A DNA stretch of 64,000 nt. Origin: Kuschelorhynchus macadamiae. Its lineage: Eukaryota > Arthropoda > Insecta > Coleoptera > Curculionidae. The notes under the pieces were generated by a model. That model worked only from the letters and a program-made list of their open reading frames with translations, did no database searches and was not told the DNA's origin. Location: the NCBI GenBank assembly GCA_030620095.1, contig JAUTXW010001353.1, positions 124,001 to 188,000 on the forward strand, given 5' to 3'. The position numbers were made by a program, and so were the translations under genes. Each line of letters opens with the position of its first letter. Within the stretch, counting starts at the first letter, position 1. Shown here piece by piece: positions 31,446 through 44,300 of the stretch.

Positions 31446-31959
31446 AAACTATAAGTAAGGTGGAAATAACAGTGTTATTTAGGACTTTGTAATGGTTTTT
31501 TTTGAAAATACAACTTTTGAATATTACTTATTATATGCATATTTATCGGGTACTTAACTGGTAGGCAAGTAAGTTTTGTATCCTATTTTGAAAATCGTTC
31601 CTCCTTTCTAGCATTGCAAATTATACAGGAAATATATTTAGGTGCTGGATTTTTTGTATAACTTTTCAAATAACGTAGACTACTTTTTTTCTTAAAAAAA
31701 TATATTCACAACCCACAACTGCCGGTAGCGTCCCTAAAATCGGTTTAAGAATGGTTATACAAACCAAATTTTCCGCTGTACCTGAAAATAATCAGTAGTT
31801 TTTAGTGTTTACTTTGATTTATAAATGAAATGAAATATAAAGGCGATTTGTAACCTGGTGTATAATTTATATATTCACTGAAAAAATGTCTAACCCTAAA
31901 AACTATCCATTTCCATCGAAACCTCACTAAATTTTTGTTTATATATAAATTTGAAACAG
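31446..31959. other. No gene seen
   Basis: AT-rich sequence with no coding similarity. Confidence 0.4.
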
Positions 31960-32480
31960 GAGTTTACTTGTAAACTTTGTGATCTATGACTCAAGAAGTC
32001 TCAAAGTCTCTCAAGTATAATCTTCCATTTTTCTCCTCAATGAAATTGAAAGGTTCATTTAAAATGGTATAAGACTTTTTGTTGTGCCTAGCTTTTGTAT
32101 TTTTTGTTTATTAAAAATGTGTTTTGAGAAGTATCAAAACCAGAGAAGAAACGGTTATAGACCCTACAGTTAATACTACAATTAGATTTCTCAGATCAGT
32201 TGATAAGATTTTTGTTTTTGTTTTTTGTACACTAAACAGTTTTGTTGTCATAACTAGTTGTTTTATTATATTATAAATATACATTTTTAAGAGTTTCTAT
32301 ATTTATGTTGTCCGGAAAAAATGTCTTTGTTTAATTTATTTCTTTGTTTTTTTTATTATCACCTGTTTCATTTTTATGTACTATAGCTTTCAAGGTAGCA
32401 CAATTCTTTGATATGTTTTATGTTGAAGGTCCATTTACTTATTTATTAATTATTCACATTTAACTCATTTTAAGATTGCT
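31960..32480 (+). repeat. Long diverged direct repeat, unit 1
   Basis: It aligns with 32930-33470 over most of its length. Shared phrases include TATCAAAACCAG versus TATTAAAACCACAG, TAACTAGTTGTTTTATTATATTATAAATA versus TAACTAGTTATTTTATAATATTATCCATG (shown only to locate them) and TGTTGTCCGGAA versus CGTTGTCCAGAA. The period is about 970-990 bp. The element type is not known. Confidence 0.65.
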
Positions 32481-32929
32481 AATCACAAAACAAAATATAG
32501 GTAATAAACCTTGACACACATGTATGGCATTTGCGTTATAAAAAGGAACAACATCTGGACATACATTATTTAATTCAAAGTGGCCTAAAATATTCACAAG
32601 GAATCTTTTAGAGTTGTTTTCTCTTTTTAAAAAACCTAAAGTAACTATAAAAAAACCTTCAAACCATTTTAGAAGGCTGCTTAATTTTGTTAGGTAAATT
32701 GTAGTACATATCTACGTTCATATAGAGAAGTGCAGTGTGCATTTTTAACTTAACCGAAGCCTTAAACTTGTATCTTAAATAACTACTCATCATAAAAGTA
32801 AGCAGTAAAAAACAACAAATTCCAATACTTGGGAAGTAAATTTCTTTACAATTAAGTCTTTTATTTTAGTATTGAGTATGGACTCTAAAAGTGTACAATT
32901 CTTTAAACATCTTTTTGCTAGCCTGTATG

Positions 32930-33470
32930 TTTTCATTTGAAGCAAGTGAATCTCAAGAAGCATAACTAGGTAGCGTTAAAAAGTATAAACATTTGCAACT
33001 AAAAAATCCTCGAACCTAACCTCTGACATGATGAGCTGCCTTGCTACATTACAATGTCCCATATTGGTTCTTACATAAAAATGAACGGGTTATTTAAAAT
33101 GGATTGAAAATTTTGGTTGCATTTTTCCATTTTTGAATGTGTGATTTGAGTAATATTAAAACCACAGTTAGGAAATGATTATAGCTACTAAAGTACAACT
33201 AGATATAAATTTTGTCAAAACAACTAGTTGGTAGAATTTTAGTTTATGTATTTTTCACAATAAACATTTTTGTTGCAATAACTAGTTATTTTATAATATT
33301 ATCCATGTACATTCTTCAGAGTTCCTCTTTCTACGTTGTCCAGAATGTAATAACTTTGCTTACTTTCTTTATTCGTTCTCTTTTCATTGTCAATTGTATT
33401 CTTTATTATGTACTATAACATAATTCTTAGATATATATTTCCTTATTTATTCATTATTTAACTAATTTTA
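32930..33470 (+). repeat. Long diverged direct repeat, unit 2
   Basis: Homologue of 31960-32480, roughly 65-70% similar by eye. The plus-strand frame at 33212-33418 lies inside it and is probably chance. Confidence 0.65.
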
Positions 33471-36400
33471 AGGTTGTCAGTGTCTAAGGGCCCTTAATAT
33501 TGACGATCGGGCTTTGGTTTTCAATACAAATCACAACACTAAAACTAATTACACCTAAAGATGTCAACAATGTTTGATATTTGCGTCATAATCAACAACT
33601 AGACAATAAGAATTAGTTACAATAAAAAAATATTATTTTAATCTTTATGCTATCCTGTTAAAGTCTGCAGTTTTAAACTTTGGCCACAAACATCATATTC
33701 TTTAGTGAATTTAAAATAGTCACACAGAAAATGCCAGCAATGGAATTTAAATCTACGCCCAACTTTATTATGCGCAAAAACTATCAAGCGTTTTAGAAGA
33801 TTTAATATAGCATCCAAAATTAACTATTTTTTTGCGAAAAAAATCATGTTAGTTTAGCACACACATTCAAAACCAAAACATTCTTTGTTCCCAACCTTAA
33901 TTATTCTTTGTTTTCCTTTTGCTAAATCACAACGAAATCACAACAAAAGATACACTTCATCACTAAATACTAAAGGACGGAAAGCGGGATTGAGTATGCA
34001 GTGTTCGGGTTCGCTTGACACCTATATTGAAGGTCCGCGTGTCTTATTTTAGACCGAGTGGTTTAAACAGTTCGTTCGTTCTAGTTTTTCGGGAATGGGT
34101 GAAAATATTCACAACGGGAACGCCAGTGCAGCAGACTAAAGGGGGGCCAGAGATGCGTGGGACTGAAACTTCAGTAAAAAAAATACTTGGCTATTCATTT
34201 TAGGGTATTGCATACAAGTTTTCGAGTCAAAGCAGCAAATTAATTTTCTTGCTTTCTGTAAAATATACAAAATACAAATACAATAAAATATGTTATGATA
34301 TCGTTATTGAATTTAATATAATGCAAATTTATGCGGCTTAATACCACACACGTTTACTGTAACCATATTATGAAAATTACCTAAAAATACTCTAGCAAAC
34401 AAAAAATTTGTCGGGTGTTTATTGTTGGGCCACCAATTTTTTTATACCACCTTTTCTAAAACAAAATTATATACATTTAATCAGTTGGATGTTTCCCCGT
34501 ACGAATCAAATCAAAATTGCGTGGATAAAAAGTCCACGTTACATCCGTTATAGGCCTTGATATAAATATAAGTAATAATTATACATTAAATAACTATTAA
34601 CTAATAACAGTACTTATCAGCGACAAAAAATACAACAAAAGTAGCTTTCTAAAAGAACTGATTTGAAGATTAAACGGCACAAGACGAATATAAAATGATA
34701 ATAATAATAACCTCCAAACAAATCATTGACGTTTCAGATTCTGACGCGAAAAGCCTGCCTATGTTGATATCGTTGTCTAGAAAGTTCGTCTTGGTAATTC
34801 AATCTTTTAACATATTTCATGAATGTGTTCATATTTGGAAAAAATATTTCGTGTGGCATCCTTTTCTTTTATTATTGATTTGTGAACTACTAATCGATAA
34901 AAGAAATTTGGTGTTTAAAAAGCACGTCTTTGATATTTTCATAGATTGATGACGCATGGGTAAACATCCAGTGGCCCAACTGTAGTGTAAAGTGAGGGTT
35001 CAGTTTTCCGTCATAGGTTGTCATAGGTCAACATTTCATGTCAGAGCTTTAATTAGTCAAATATTTCTTTCCAGTTTTGGGTTTTTTTTTGTGTGAAATG
35101 TGGAACACTGTAATGAAAACGAGCAGGGATGTGTTTAAAAACTTATAAATTATTTTAAACTTGGATCACCCTTAAGAGTTAAAAAAAAAACTGGGTTCAA
35201 AAGGTGTCGAGAAAGAAGAAGACTACAAAGCCGCGATAGTTGGTACCTACTAACAAGGGCCATAAATATTATAAGATCTCGCAATTATGTCAATAATGCT
35301 GCAACAGAAAAACCTGATGGTGAATCGCATATTCCCCCTGTAATTGTTTATATGAATGATTTTTCGGAGATCGGATGACGACGATCATTTTACTAAAGAA
35401 GAAATAATGTTTTTTTATTTTTAAAAATATTGCACATTATACATATAGATTTTAGAGTTTTTTAAGAAATAAATATTTTTATATTCTGTTTTCTCCTATA
35501 TTTGACTTTTTATCGACTTATATATGATTTAGTACGTTTAAAAAATTTAACTTTTGATTGATCTACTTCTCTGTGCATATATCATAATTATTTAGAGAAC
35601 TTTTTTTAGCGAAAATATTAGTTGAAAATAGGTTTTTCTAAAAATATTTGACAAGATAATAGTAAAACATAGTGTTTAAGCTAGCTAGCAAATGGTATTT
35701 TTTCGACGATTTTTTGACCAGAAAACGGCTGCTTACCGATCTAGGCAAAAAAAAATTAAAAAAGGATCAGTAAAGTAATTTACTGCAAAGAGGGACCGAT
35801 ATAAATACCTATCCAGTATTTTTTTTAAATTTTTCGGCCTATTTAAACTTTCACGAGAGCCACTGAACATGGTGGGTTTAAAAAAATATTGTACGTCACA
35901 CACTCGGAGTGTATTTATTTAAAAACCTCACATATTTCCAGGCCTTACATGACACTCGTCCTGGACGGCTTATAAAGTATCACTTTCCGGTTATTTTCTG
36001 AAAGGTATGTGACTATTCTTGGTAACTTACAATATATTTGAGAAAATGTATCTCGAACAAAAGCTTTAACAATTAATGTTTCCCGAACAGGATTTACAGA
36101 TTCTTAACTATAGCCCTATTTTCAATTTTTTAGCAATATACCTAAATTAAAAGTAAAAGCAAAAACATAATACATTTTTAATAAACAGCTAATAATGTAC
36201 GTCAATAGCTTAAATAATTCAAATTTGTGTTTTCGACTTGTGAATTAGGCTTCAAAATTCAAATTGACGACACACTTATCTGTCTTATATATTCATGTTT
36301 GAACAGTTTTCAATTAATAAAATCTGAGTACAAATTTAAAATGTATGTTTTTGTTTATTTTTGTCGCAAATCGAAAATATATAATTATATTTAAGTAGAC

Positions 36401-37089
36401 TTCAGTTAGAACAAGCTTTACAAATTGCAAAAATTATTGTTGAGCAATAGTTGGAACTTCGCATTTTTTCCCAATGTAACTAATAATACAGGATTCCAAT
36501 AAACCAACTTTTAAAAATAGGCACTATTTTGAAATATTTTATATTAATTTGTAAAAAAAAACAAATACTGTTGCGGAATTGCCTCTATAGATATCTAACC
36601 TCTTTTCGGTATACTTCTAACTAAAGTGGACACAAAGATCTCTCACACTTTAGTGAGCTACAACAATTTTTATAATAATTATCGAAATACGTTAAAATTA
36701 ATACGACATTCAAAATCGTGACGTAAGATTAAATTCTAAGTTTACAGACTATACCATTCAAACCTATATTTTTTCCACAAATGCTTTGAAAAATACCAAA
36801 AAAAAACGCATGGATGCCAGTTTATAAAACGAGTTTTTATGCACAGTGTGTGCAAAATGTTTACACACGGCCGTTACATAGCATCACCCTAGCAACAGAT
36901 ATTTCACGTAGCAATCTAATTGCTGTATTTTGTAACCCTATTAACTATACGGCAACCGTTCGTTATTATTATTAATATGTCATTGTTACAATAACAGAAA
37001 AAAAATTCTAATTTAATTTTTTTAAAGTTTTCTTGAAAATTCAGTAACAAAAAATCATGTTGGAAGGTGGAGAAATAATAAAGATCTCA
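33471..37089. other. Long AT-rich stretch, no gene recognised
   Basis: About 3.6 kb. A less AT-rich patch at 33960-34200 with an open frame (34015-34203) has no recognised motif. Plus-strand frames at 34695-34949 are also unrecognised. No repeat matches elsewhere in the window were noticed except general AT-rich similarity. Confidence 0.45.
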
Positions 37090-37752
37090 CAAAATTATCA
37101 GAAAGAGTGGAAACTAATCTTCTTTTAGAGAAATCTAGGAATGTTAACTGAGGTAGATTTCCAAAAATTCCTAAAAACGACCCCCGATGAAAAGTATTTG
37201 CTCGCCAAAATAAGTACCTACGACTATTTTGAATACATTTTACCGAAATAAGCATCAATAACTTGAAATTACTCAAATACTACGATATTTACTTTCTTCT
37301 TCTTTGTTTTCAGACTATAGTCGCAGTTGGGCTGTTAGATGCATGTCGCATGGAGGAACTTTGGCAACTCACAACGGATGATATGACAGATTTTGATTCT
37401 GCGATGCTGGTATACCTGTATGACATCTTATAGAAATACTCTAATCTTCGCCCAATGTACCAAACAGGAATTTTTTTTTATATACTAGTATGGAAAATGC
37501 ACAGACCAGGTGGTAGGGATCAATAAAATAGGGCGCATGGCAAAAGAAATCCCCAAATTTTTGAACCCACAGAATCCCGAGAAGTACATTGGTCACTGCT
37601 TTAGGCGATCTTCAGCTACCATTTTAGTAAACTCTGGTGCAGACCTCCTGACCTTGAAGCGTCGTGGCGGCTGGAGATCAAATGCAGTAGCTGAATGTTA
37701 TATAAATGATTTTATTCAAAATAAATGCATTAATGAAATAAATCTCCATTAA
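37090..37752 (+). pseudogene. Crypton-like tyrosine recombinase, third relic
   Basis: A weak N-terminal match (NLLLEKSRNVN near 37110, compare DLLLEKS at 7610) is followed at 37314-37430 by VAVGLLDACRMEELWQLTTDDM, which carries the first catalytic Arg of the family. An open frame at 37510-37752 then encodes INKIGRMAKEIPKFLN, IGHCFRRSSATILVNSGADL (HxxR), LKRRGGWRSN (Trp) and AECYINDF (nucleophile Tyr). All catalytic residues therefore survive, but the sequence between the Arg motif and the HxxR box is shortened and stops interrupt it. A TTTTCAG acceptor-like sequence precedes 37314, so an intron is possible. Confidence 0.75.
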
Positions 37753-39454
37753 AATCGTAGTCTTATTTCAATCAACCGGTCAAATCTTACAAATGCATGC
37801 GTATACCAACATATTTTCAAACTTTCAGGGAGGTCCAGACACCCAGGACCGCTCCTGGCTACGCGCATGCCATGAAACTATTTCATTCATGTGTAAAAGT
37901 TCATTTTGAGAACTTGTTTTACAATATTTTCAAAACTCGATTTTATTCTTAGATCAGTTGGCCAAGCAAAGTTGACTTTTTCCGAGGACTATTTAGAAAC
38001 TGTAATTTTGTTGCTCTTAAATAAAAAGGTAATAAAAATTCTTGCCTAACCATACTCAGATCTTCCTTGTCTTGAGCAAGTCATTCCCTGATTGCGCATT
38101 TCTATAGCAACGCCTTAAATAAAAATGAATACTAATATTAATTCATATATTTCAATAACAGAAAGCAGTCTGGGTGGTTATAAAAAAAGCGAAAAAACAG
38201 AAAACCACGACTGAAGAAAACAATTAAAGTATCTGTTGAGCACAAAGATGCATTGCAGCTCTCGCGAAATTGATGTTCTAAGTGGCAATTTATCACTTGG
38301 TGCTCCCCGAGGTGTTATAAGTAACAAAAAGTTATTGTGATTAATTAAAAACTTAAATAAAAAAATTCCAACAGAAAAATATGTGTAACTTAAATAGAAA
38401 TAGCTATTTTTTACAACCGCCTTTCAAAACAAAGAGTTACGAGTTACGATTCACTGAGTGCGGGTCAAATTAGGGTTCCTGAATTTGAACAGTTGCAGAG
38501 AGTGCAGCTATTATCAAAAGTGACCAAATTAGAATAATAAGTATAAGGTAGCTTTCTTCCTTTGCTAAATCAGAAAACTAGTATAGAAGAACTGGATAGC
38601 AGTCATGACTGAAATTATTAAAAAAATGTGCAAATACGTGGATATAGAATAAAGCCGATAAAATTTATCGCAGTGTATTCATCTAATGCACAATACGTAC
38701 TTCACAGCTTAGGTAATCAAGCAGGCAGGTAGCCAGAAATTCATTTCAGGAAATTCCAAACCTGAAATTCAGTTCGGAGGGGAGGGGGTTCAAGCGGTCA
38801 AACCTCAAGAAAATTAGGAAGAAGCAAGAGTTTCGGGTGGAGGGGGGATTGAAAGAGTGTTTCAAAACTGCGATGCAGTGGCATATTTTTTAAATGCATT
38901 GTCCTGTATATTCTAGAATATTTAGATAGAGCTAAATTTCCCCTTTACAGAAGTATATAACAGGTGGGTATTTGTATCATGCTGTTATAGATCCATAAGA
39001 ATTATATGGTTTTAATAATTTTGTTTAAATCATGGTGGCCATTGACGAAACACAACTAACGTTGGCATGGTTAAAGTAAAACAATAAAAATATTGCTCTA
39101 TATTTGTAAAATTAAGTCTTCATTAACAACTTTCAAGAATAAAATTATTTCTTGTTATGGGTTACACCGAATTAGAACAAAAATTAAAAAGCGAAAGCTG
39201 AATACCGTCGCATCTATCTTGGAATGCCAGCTCCCCAAAATCCCTTAAAAGAAAATATCGAAGAATTGAATCAAATGAAGCAGAAATATATGCTTAAGAT
39301 AAAACAAAAATGAAAACATATGTTTAAGATAAATAAAAAATATTTTTAAACTGACTTTTAGAAAATTTATGCATTTAGACACTGTACGAGAAATGCCAGG
39401 AGGTATTTTTGAAAATCAACAACAAAAGTACAAACAACATTAATAACTTGAAGA
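37753..39454. other. No gene recognised
   Basis: About 1.7 kb of mostly AT-rich DNA, with a purine-rich GGAGGGGAGGGGG patch at 38775-38850. I saw no coding similarity and no match to other repeats in the window. Confidence 0.4.
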
Positions 39455-40155
39455 TCATCTATATAAATTAACGCCTGTTCATAAACTTACAGAAAACCTA
39501 TAAACTTTAAGACTAAATTTCTGTCAGCAAATGATGTTACGAAAAAATAAAGATATTATTTTTTTTTAAATAAATAACTGTGAAGTGATGAAGCAACTTT
39601 ACAACAGCAAGGATGTAAAATCGCAAAAACACTCATGTATGGGCATCTGAAAATCCACATACGTTCGTTTAAAGAAATTCAGCGGCAATGTCGTAATTTT
39701 TGGAGTGGTATTTTACGAAATTAGGATATTGGAAACATTGTTTTTGAGGCAAAAGATATTTAAATGTTTTGCGAAACGAAACTGAGAAACTTCTAGAAAA
39801 CATACCCCTTCAAAATTATAATAATGTGATATGGCAGCAAGATGGGCTCCCGTAAGGAAATTTCTAAATAATCGATATATTAAGTGGATTGGCAGAAACG
39901 GAATTATTTATTGACCACCAAATAGCCCCGATCTAACTCCGTTTGATACATTTTTATGGGATCATTTAAAAGACTAAGTACACGAAGGAAGAAGCACTCA
40001 ATTAGAATATTTAGGAGGAACAATTATGGAAAGTATACATAATTTAAACTATAATCGTTCACATTTTATTGCTTATTCTATAAATCTACCAGAAGATGAT
40101 TATAAAAGGTGTATTTTAAAGAATGGTGTATTAATTGTTAAATTGAAAAACTAGT
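39455..40155 (+). pseudogene. Mariner-like DDE_3 transposase relic, second copy
   Basis: Frames in order: LTPVHKLTENL, LNFCQQMMLRKNKDI, then SDEATLQQQG (first catalytic Asp), FWSGILRN, VIWQQDGLP (second Asp), FLNNRYIKWIGRNGIIY, PPNSPDLTPFDTFLWDHLKD (end of the core). This matches the layout at 1785-3045 and many insect mariner-like transposases. At least five stops or frame changes are present. The N-terminal DUF4817 helix-turn-helix is not found upstream. The 3' non-coding region to about 40540 resembles that of the first copy. Confidence 0.75.
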
Positions 40156-40545
40156 TTAATTTGTATAATTTTAATAATTCATCATAATTCCACTTTAACA
40201 TAAAACATTTAAATATCTTTAATGATAATAGGTTGTCTTTCTTCAATAGTTACTATGATTTAAAGAATTATAAAAAACATATTATAATTTCTGGATCTTT
40301 AAAGTAAAATTGAGCAAAAACGGTTTAGATTTAAATATCTTAGAATATACAGGATGATGCATTAAAAATAATTTGGCATTTGTACCGCAATTTTGGAACC
40401 ACCCGTATAAATAAAAAGATTTTTTTTAATAGTAGGTTCTTAAAAACCCAGTCACTTTTGTATTTAAGGCTTTTGTATCTCTTAAAATTAAGTGAGGAAA
40501 AAGTTTTGAAATATACAAAATCACCCTGTAGGTAAAAGATAAATT
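40156..40545 (+). repeat. Probable 3' non-coding end of the second mariner relic
   Basis: It ends in ACAAAATCACCCTGTA and contains a TTTTGTATCTC phrase, both shared in order with 3290-3480 behind the first relic. Confidence 0.45.
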
Positions 40546-41094
40546 ATTATTAAGATATTTAATAGAGGTCTGTATACGCTCCGTGGGTTCTTATTTAAAC
40601 CTCGTCATAATTTAATCACGCTGGTTCACTCGCCCTATATGAAAATGACTTTTATTGTAGTAATAAGATATTTGCTATATATATTTCAAATAAAAATTAC
40701 AGAATATTTACACTGGCCGTACCACTAGATGTCTATTTATTATTAACCTTTTAAAGCCATAGCATATTTTTGAACAAGGGACATTGTCCCTATTCCAAGA
40801 ATAGAAATACAGAATTAGACGCAATATCTATTTTAGTCAGACAATGGTGATACTTGTCGAGTCATATTTTGAATTAGACTCAAAATATTCAACAAAAAGC
40901 GTAGGATTTATGGCAAAATCTCAAAATCATACGTTTTATATTTCCTTAAGCTTAGGAGTAATCTGAAGTTATCAAAAAAGATCTAAAGTAATCTAAAATC
41001 CTTTTCTCTATACATGCTTTATGCTAAATGTTAGGGCATGGCATGGTTTTAATTGCTTTTGAGATATTGACATAATATATTTTTTTTCTTTCCT
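40546..41094. other. No gene seen
   Basis: AT-rich sequence with no coding similarity noted. Confidence 0.4.
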
Positions 41095-41300
41095 CCAAAA
41101 AGGGAAGTATTGTAATAGTGAAAAAATATCAACAGTTGGTTTTAACAGATCTTTCCATTTCCTAGATGCCAACAAATATGTTTTCTCAATTCCGTCGGTC
41201 TGTCGGTATGTCTATTTCTTGATTGGCTTTAAATTTTGCTCAAAAATTAAAGTTTATATGAGGATGACCTTATCAATGCGATCTTGAAAAAGTGTTATAA
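41095..41300 (-). repeat. Fragment of the A-B-C repeat (C unit and tail), inverted
   Basis: On the minus strand it reads GACATACCGACAGACCGACG, then GAATTGAGAAAACATA and GGCATCTAGG, the C-unit tail of the repeat arrays at 13-15, 24-26 and 60-61 kb. Confidence 0.6.
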
Positions 41301-41734
41301 TATTCTGGAATTTCGAGTACTTATACCTAGATATTATGCAAGTATTTTTTATTTTACAATTTACACCCAGAAGTACTCATTTTTTGCTCACAATACTATC
41401 AATATATTGAAAAGATAACTTTTGTTATTCTAATATCGAAGTTTTCATTTAATACAGAAAATTACGAATTAATAACATTTTATATTACATTCTAAAGTAT
41501 GATCCGCTCTGTTTATTATGTATATTCCCTTTTTACATAATACTTTTTGTTCTTTATAAAATAACGTTATTCAGTGACTTAAATAGAGTAATTTTCTTTG
41601 GCAAAGCTGTAAGCTGGAAGAGAATTTTTGATACCCTGTATAATGCAAGCTATAGGTTTAACGGCGGTATTCCTATATTAACTTTTGATCATACCAAAAA
41701 TTCAACTAATTATACGGGAGCCATTTTCACAGTA

Positions 41735-41835
41735 TCGTGGTGTGGCGGAAACAGAATGCTATCACGTCACGTGAGCTGCGATATGGTATCTTGATCATCA
41801 AATATAAACTGTGATGTCACGTGATATCACGCTTA
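41735..41835. repeat. CACGTGA-rich palindromic segment, copy 1
   Basis: It contains GCGGAAACAGAATGCTATCA, then CGTCACGTGAGC and a near-perfect 20-bp palindrome GTGATGTCACGTGATATCAC. The GCGGAAACAG segment recurs inverted at 51727-51756. Confidence 0.6.
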
Positions 41836-42023
41836 GAAATAAACTACTATCTTGCCTTATCATGAATGTTACCATGCCACATTATTAAAATATGATTATT
41901 CGAGCAGTTTGTTTTTATTTCTTGTTAATATTTGTGAAATTTCACCTTCTTTTGAATTACATAATAAGTGTAGTAGTGCGTTTAAGACCGAAATGAAAAA
42001 TTAATTTTTGTTACAAAATATGC

Positions 42024-42056
42024 GACGTTCCGATTGTACATTTGGTCTTCTCCAGG
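42024..42056 (-). other. Hammerhead-like remnant
   Basis: Minus strand: CCTGGAGA, then AGACCAAATGTACAATCGG and AACGTCGCA. CTGGAGA resembles CTGAxGA, but the GAAA box has become GGAA. This is in the style of a PLE terminal repeat and is weak on its own. Confidence 0.25.
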
Positions 42057-42317
42057 GTTCTTTTTAAAACAAGAAATTTTGTGCTAATGCAAAAATAGTA
42101 AATGTATTAGAATCTGAGAAACTGCATGAGGATTTGTCACAACATTTATAAAAACAACGTGTTGGGTCACACTTCATTATTTTAGAATATGAGTAGTTGA
42201 TTTTTGTATTAAACAATGTTGTTCTATAATAATAATAAAGTTTATAATTTCCTAGTTATGCTTAAATTATAAAAACATTGACATCCTCTAAAATAAAATA
42301 ATTTTTTTTGTAGGGTA

Positions 42318-42560
42318 AAGTCACCTATATTGTACCACTTTTCACAATGTTGCTTTTAGAAATTGAGCAGTTGGATTTTGGAGCGTGAAAACTTAAAGTT
42401 TAAAATGTTTATTATATTTCTTTTCAAAAATAGTTTCATATGTTGTCATATGTTTCGTAAAATCAATAATATATACATTTTTTAAAACCTTTGTAATTTG
42501 TACAATTTGGGCAACAAGTTTCCTAAATTGGAATACGTGGTTTCCTAATTTGTACCAATT
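42318..42560. promoter_or_regulatory. Subterminal CCTAAATTGTACC motifs, 3' end of Tigger
   Basis: Copies or variants: CCTATATTGTACC at 42324, TTTGTACAATTTGGG at 42495, CCTAAATTGGAATAC at about 42522 and CCTAATTTGTACC at about 42545. The same motif is clustered at the other end of the element, which suggests transposase binding sites. Confidence 0.5.
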
Positions 42561-44292
42561 AAAATAAAAACAAAAAGGTATAAGAAAATTAAAAATACAT
42601 ATATTTTGTTTTTTATTAAAATGACTAAAATTATTAAAGATAATTTCACATGTTATGTTTGTAAAAAAATAATTACAAGTACTAGAAAATCGTGAAATAT
42701 TAATAGGTTGTGGACAAAATTGCCACACATGCTTCGTGAGACCAGTTTTTACATTTTGTACATTGAATCATATCTTCAACTTTACACTCATCGCATACTT
42801 GACAGTACCAATCATTTTCGTTAATTTCTATTATCAGATTGGCGTTATTTAGAACTGATGATGTTTTTAAAACCGTTTTCGTGTTTCGTTTTATTGATAA
42901 TCGTTTAGTTTGCTCTACAGCAGATTTCCGAACTTCCAGTTCCTCTTTATATGGTGTTGAGGTTAACACCTGTGATTTGAGCACCTTTGGTAATCCGCCT
43001 GTTTCCAAGATTTTTTGTAGTTGGCATCGGAATTATTCCTTCAAAAGAAACACTTAAACGAGGCGTTTGCATCTTCTTTAGAATTTCAGACAATGGAATG
43101 TCGCTATCACTGTCAGATGGATCGGAATTCTGCATTAGTGTAATATTACCGTTTGCTCTTCGGGTCGGATTTGAAATTGATTGGCTTTGTAACGCAGATG
43201 ATGGCGTGAAATTCAAATCCGAGAAGACGTTTCCATCAACAGTCCATATCCCGCATTTTCTGAAACTATTTACGGCATTACCAATTGTTGCTGCCTTTCC
43301 ATAGGCTTCACCAAGAATATGTGCAACTTAAAACTTAGTAACAGCTAACCCAGAATGCTGTCTCATCCATTTTTCGATACCTTGATTGTAGTACCCCTCT
43401 AACGACTTAAAAACCGCAACGTCAAGAGGTTGCAGCCGATGTGTCGTATGCCCAGGCAATTGTAGCATGATCACCCCACTTTTCCTGGCTAACCGCACAG
43501 CTTTGAGATTTTTGGAGTGAGTAGTGTGCCCATCTAGAACTAACAACACTTTATTTTCAACTGTAGGTTTAACTACGTCAATAAATGCCTGCAGCCACAC
43601 TACAAATAAGTCCGAATGAATATAACCAGTATCCGATACTTCCACCAAACAGCCCGATGGAACGCCCATACCGAGTTCGGGCATCATTCTTTTTCTTTTA
43701 AATATGATCATTTATGCTACATACTGTCCAGACGCACTAGTACACACAACCATGGTTGTGTTTAGACCCCTTTCTCCGCTGGCTATGGTTCCTACCTGGT
43801 GTTTTCCTTTTTTGGCAAGAACCTTTGGCATTTTTTTTCAACAGTTGAACAGCCACTTTCGTTGGCATTAAATATTTTAGTAGTATCCAGATTATTCCGT
43901 CAACCAATTTTTGTAGTAAATTAAAAAATCCATTAATATTTTCTTTATTAAAGCCCTTACATCGAGCCAAAGAAGTAGCTTCTGGTTGCCTTAAAGAAAT
44001 ATTTGAATGCCTTTTCATAAACCGGTAAAACCATTTTTTGCCCGCCATTTGAGTATTTTTGTTAAAATTGTTTTTGATGCCATTTTGTTTAGCAAACTCA
44101 AAAGCTGCCTTACTAATATCCCTAATTATTAAACAAAAAAAACATTCTTCCAGTTTTAAAATTTAATCCTCGAGCTGCTGTTCAATTTCAACACTAAAGA
44201 CGGTACAGCGACCTGACGCTTTTACACCGTGATTAGATCTAACATTAATGACGTTAAATGCCTTTTAAATGTAGATTTTGGAACATTATACA

Positions 44293-44300
44293 TTTCACAT
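44293..44300. repeat. hAT target-site duplication, left copy
   Basis: TTTCACAT, versus TTTCCCAT at 46922-46929: 7 of 8 identical. Eight bp is the standard length for hAT insertions. Confidence 0.85.

Noticed and set aside
33212..33418. 68-codon hydrophobic plus-strand ORF
   Set aside because: It lies inside a diverged direct repeat, has TTT/ATT-driven composition, and the paired repeat copy does not preserve the frame.
42987..43304. 105-codon plus-strand ORF
   Set aside because: It is antisense to the Tigger transposase C-terminal region, which shows better motif support on the minus strand.
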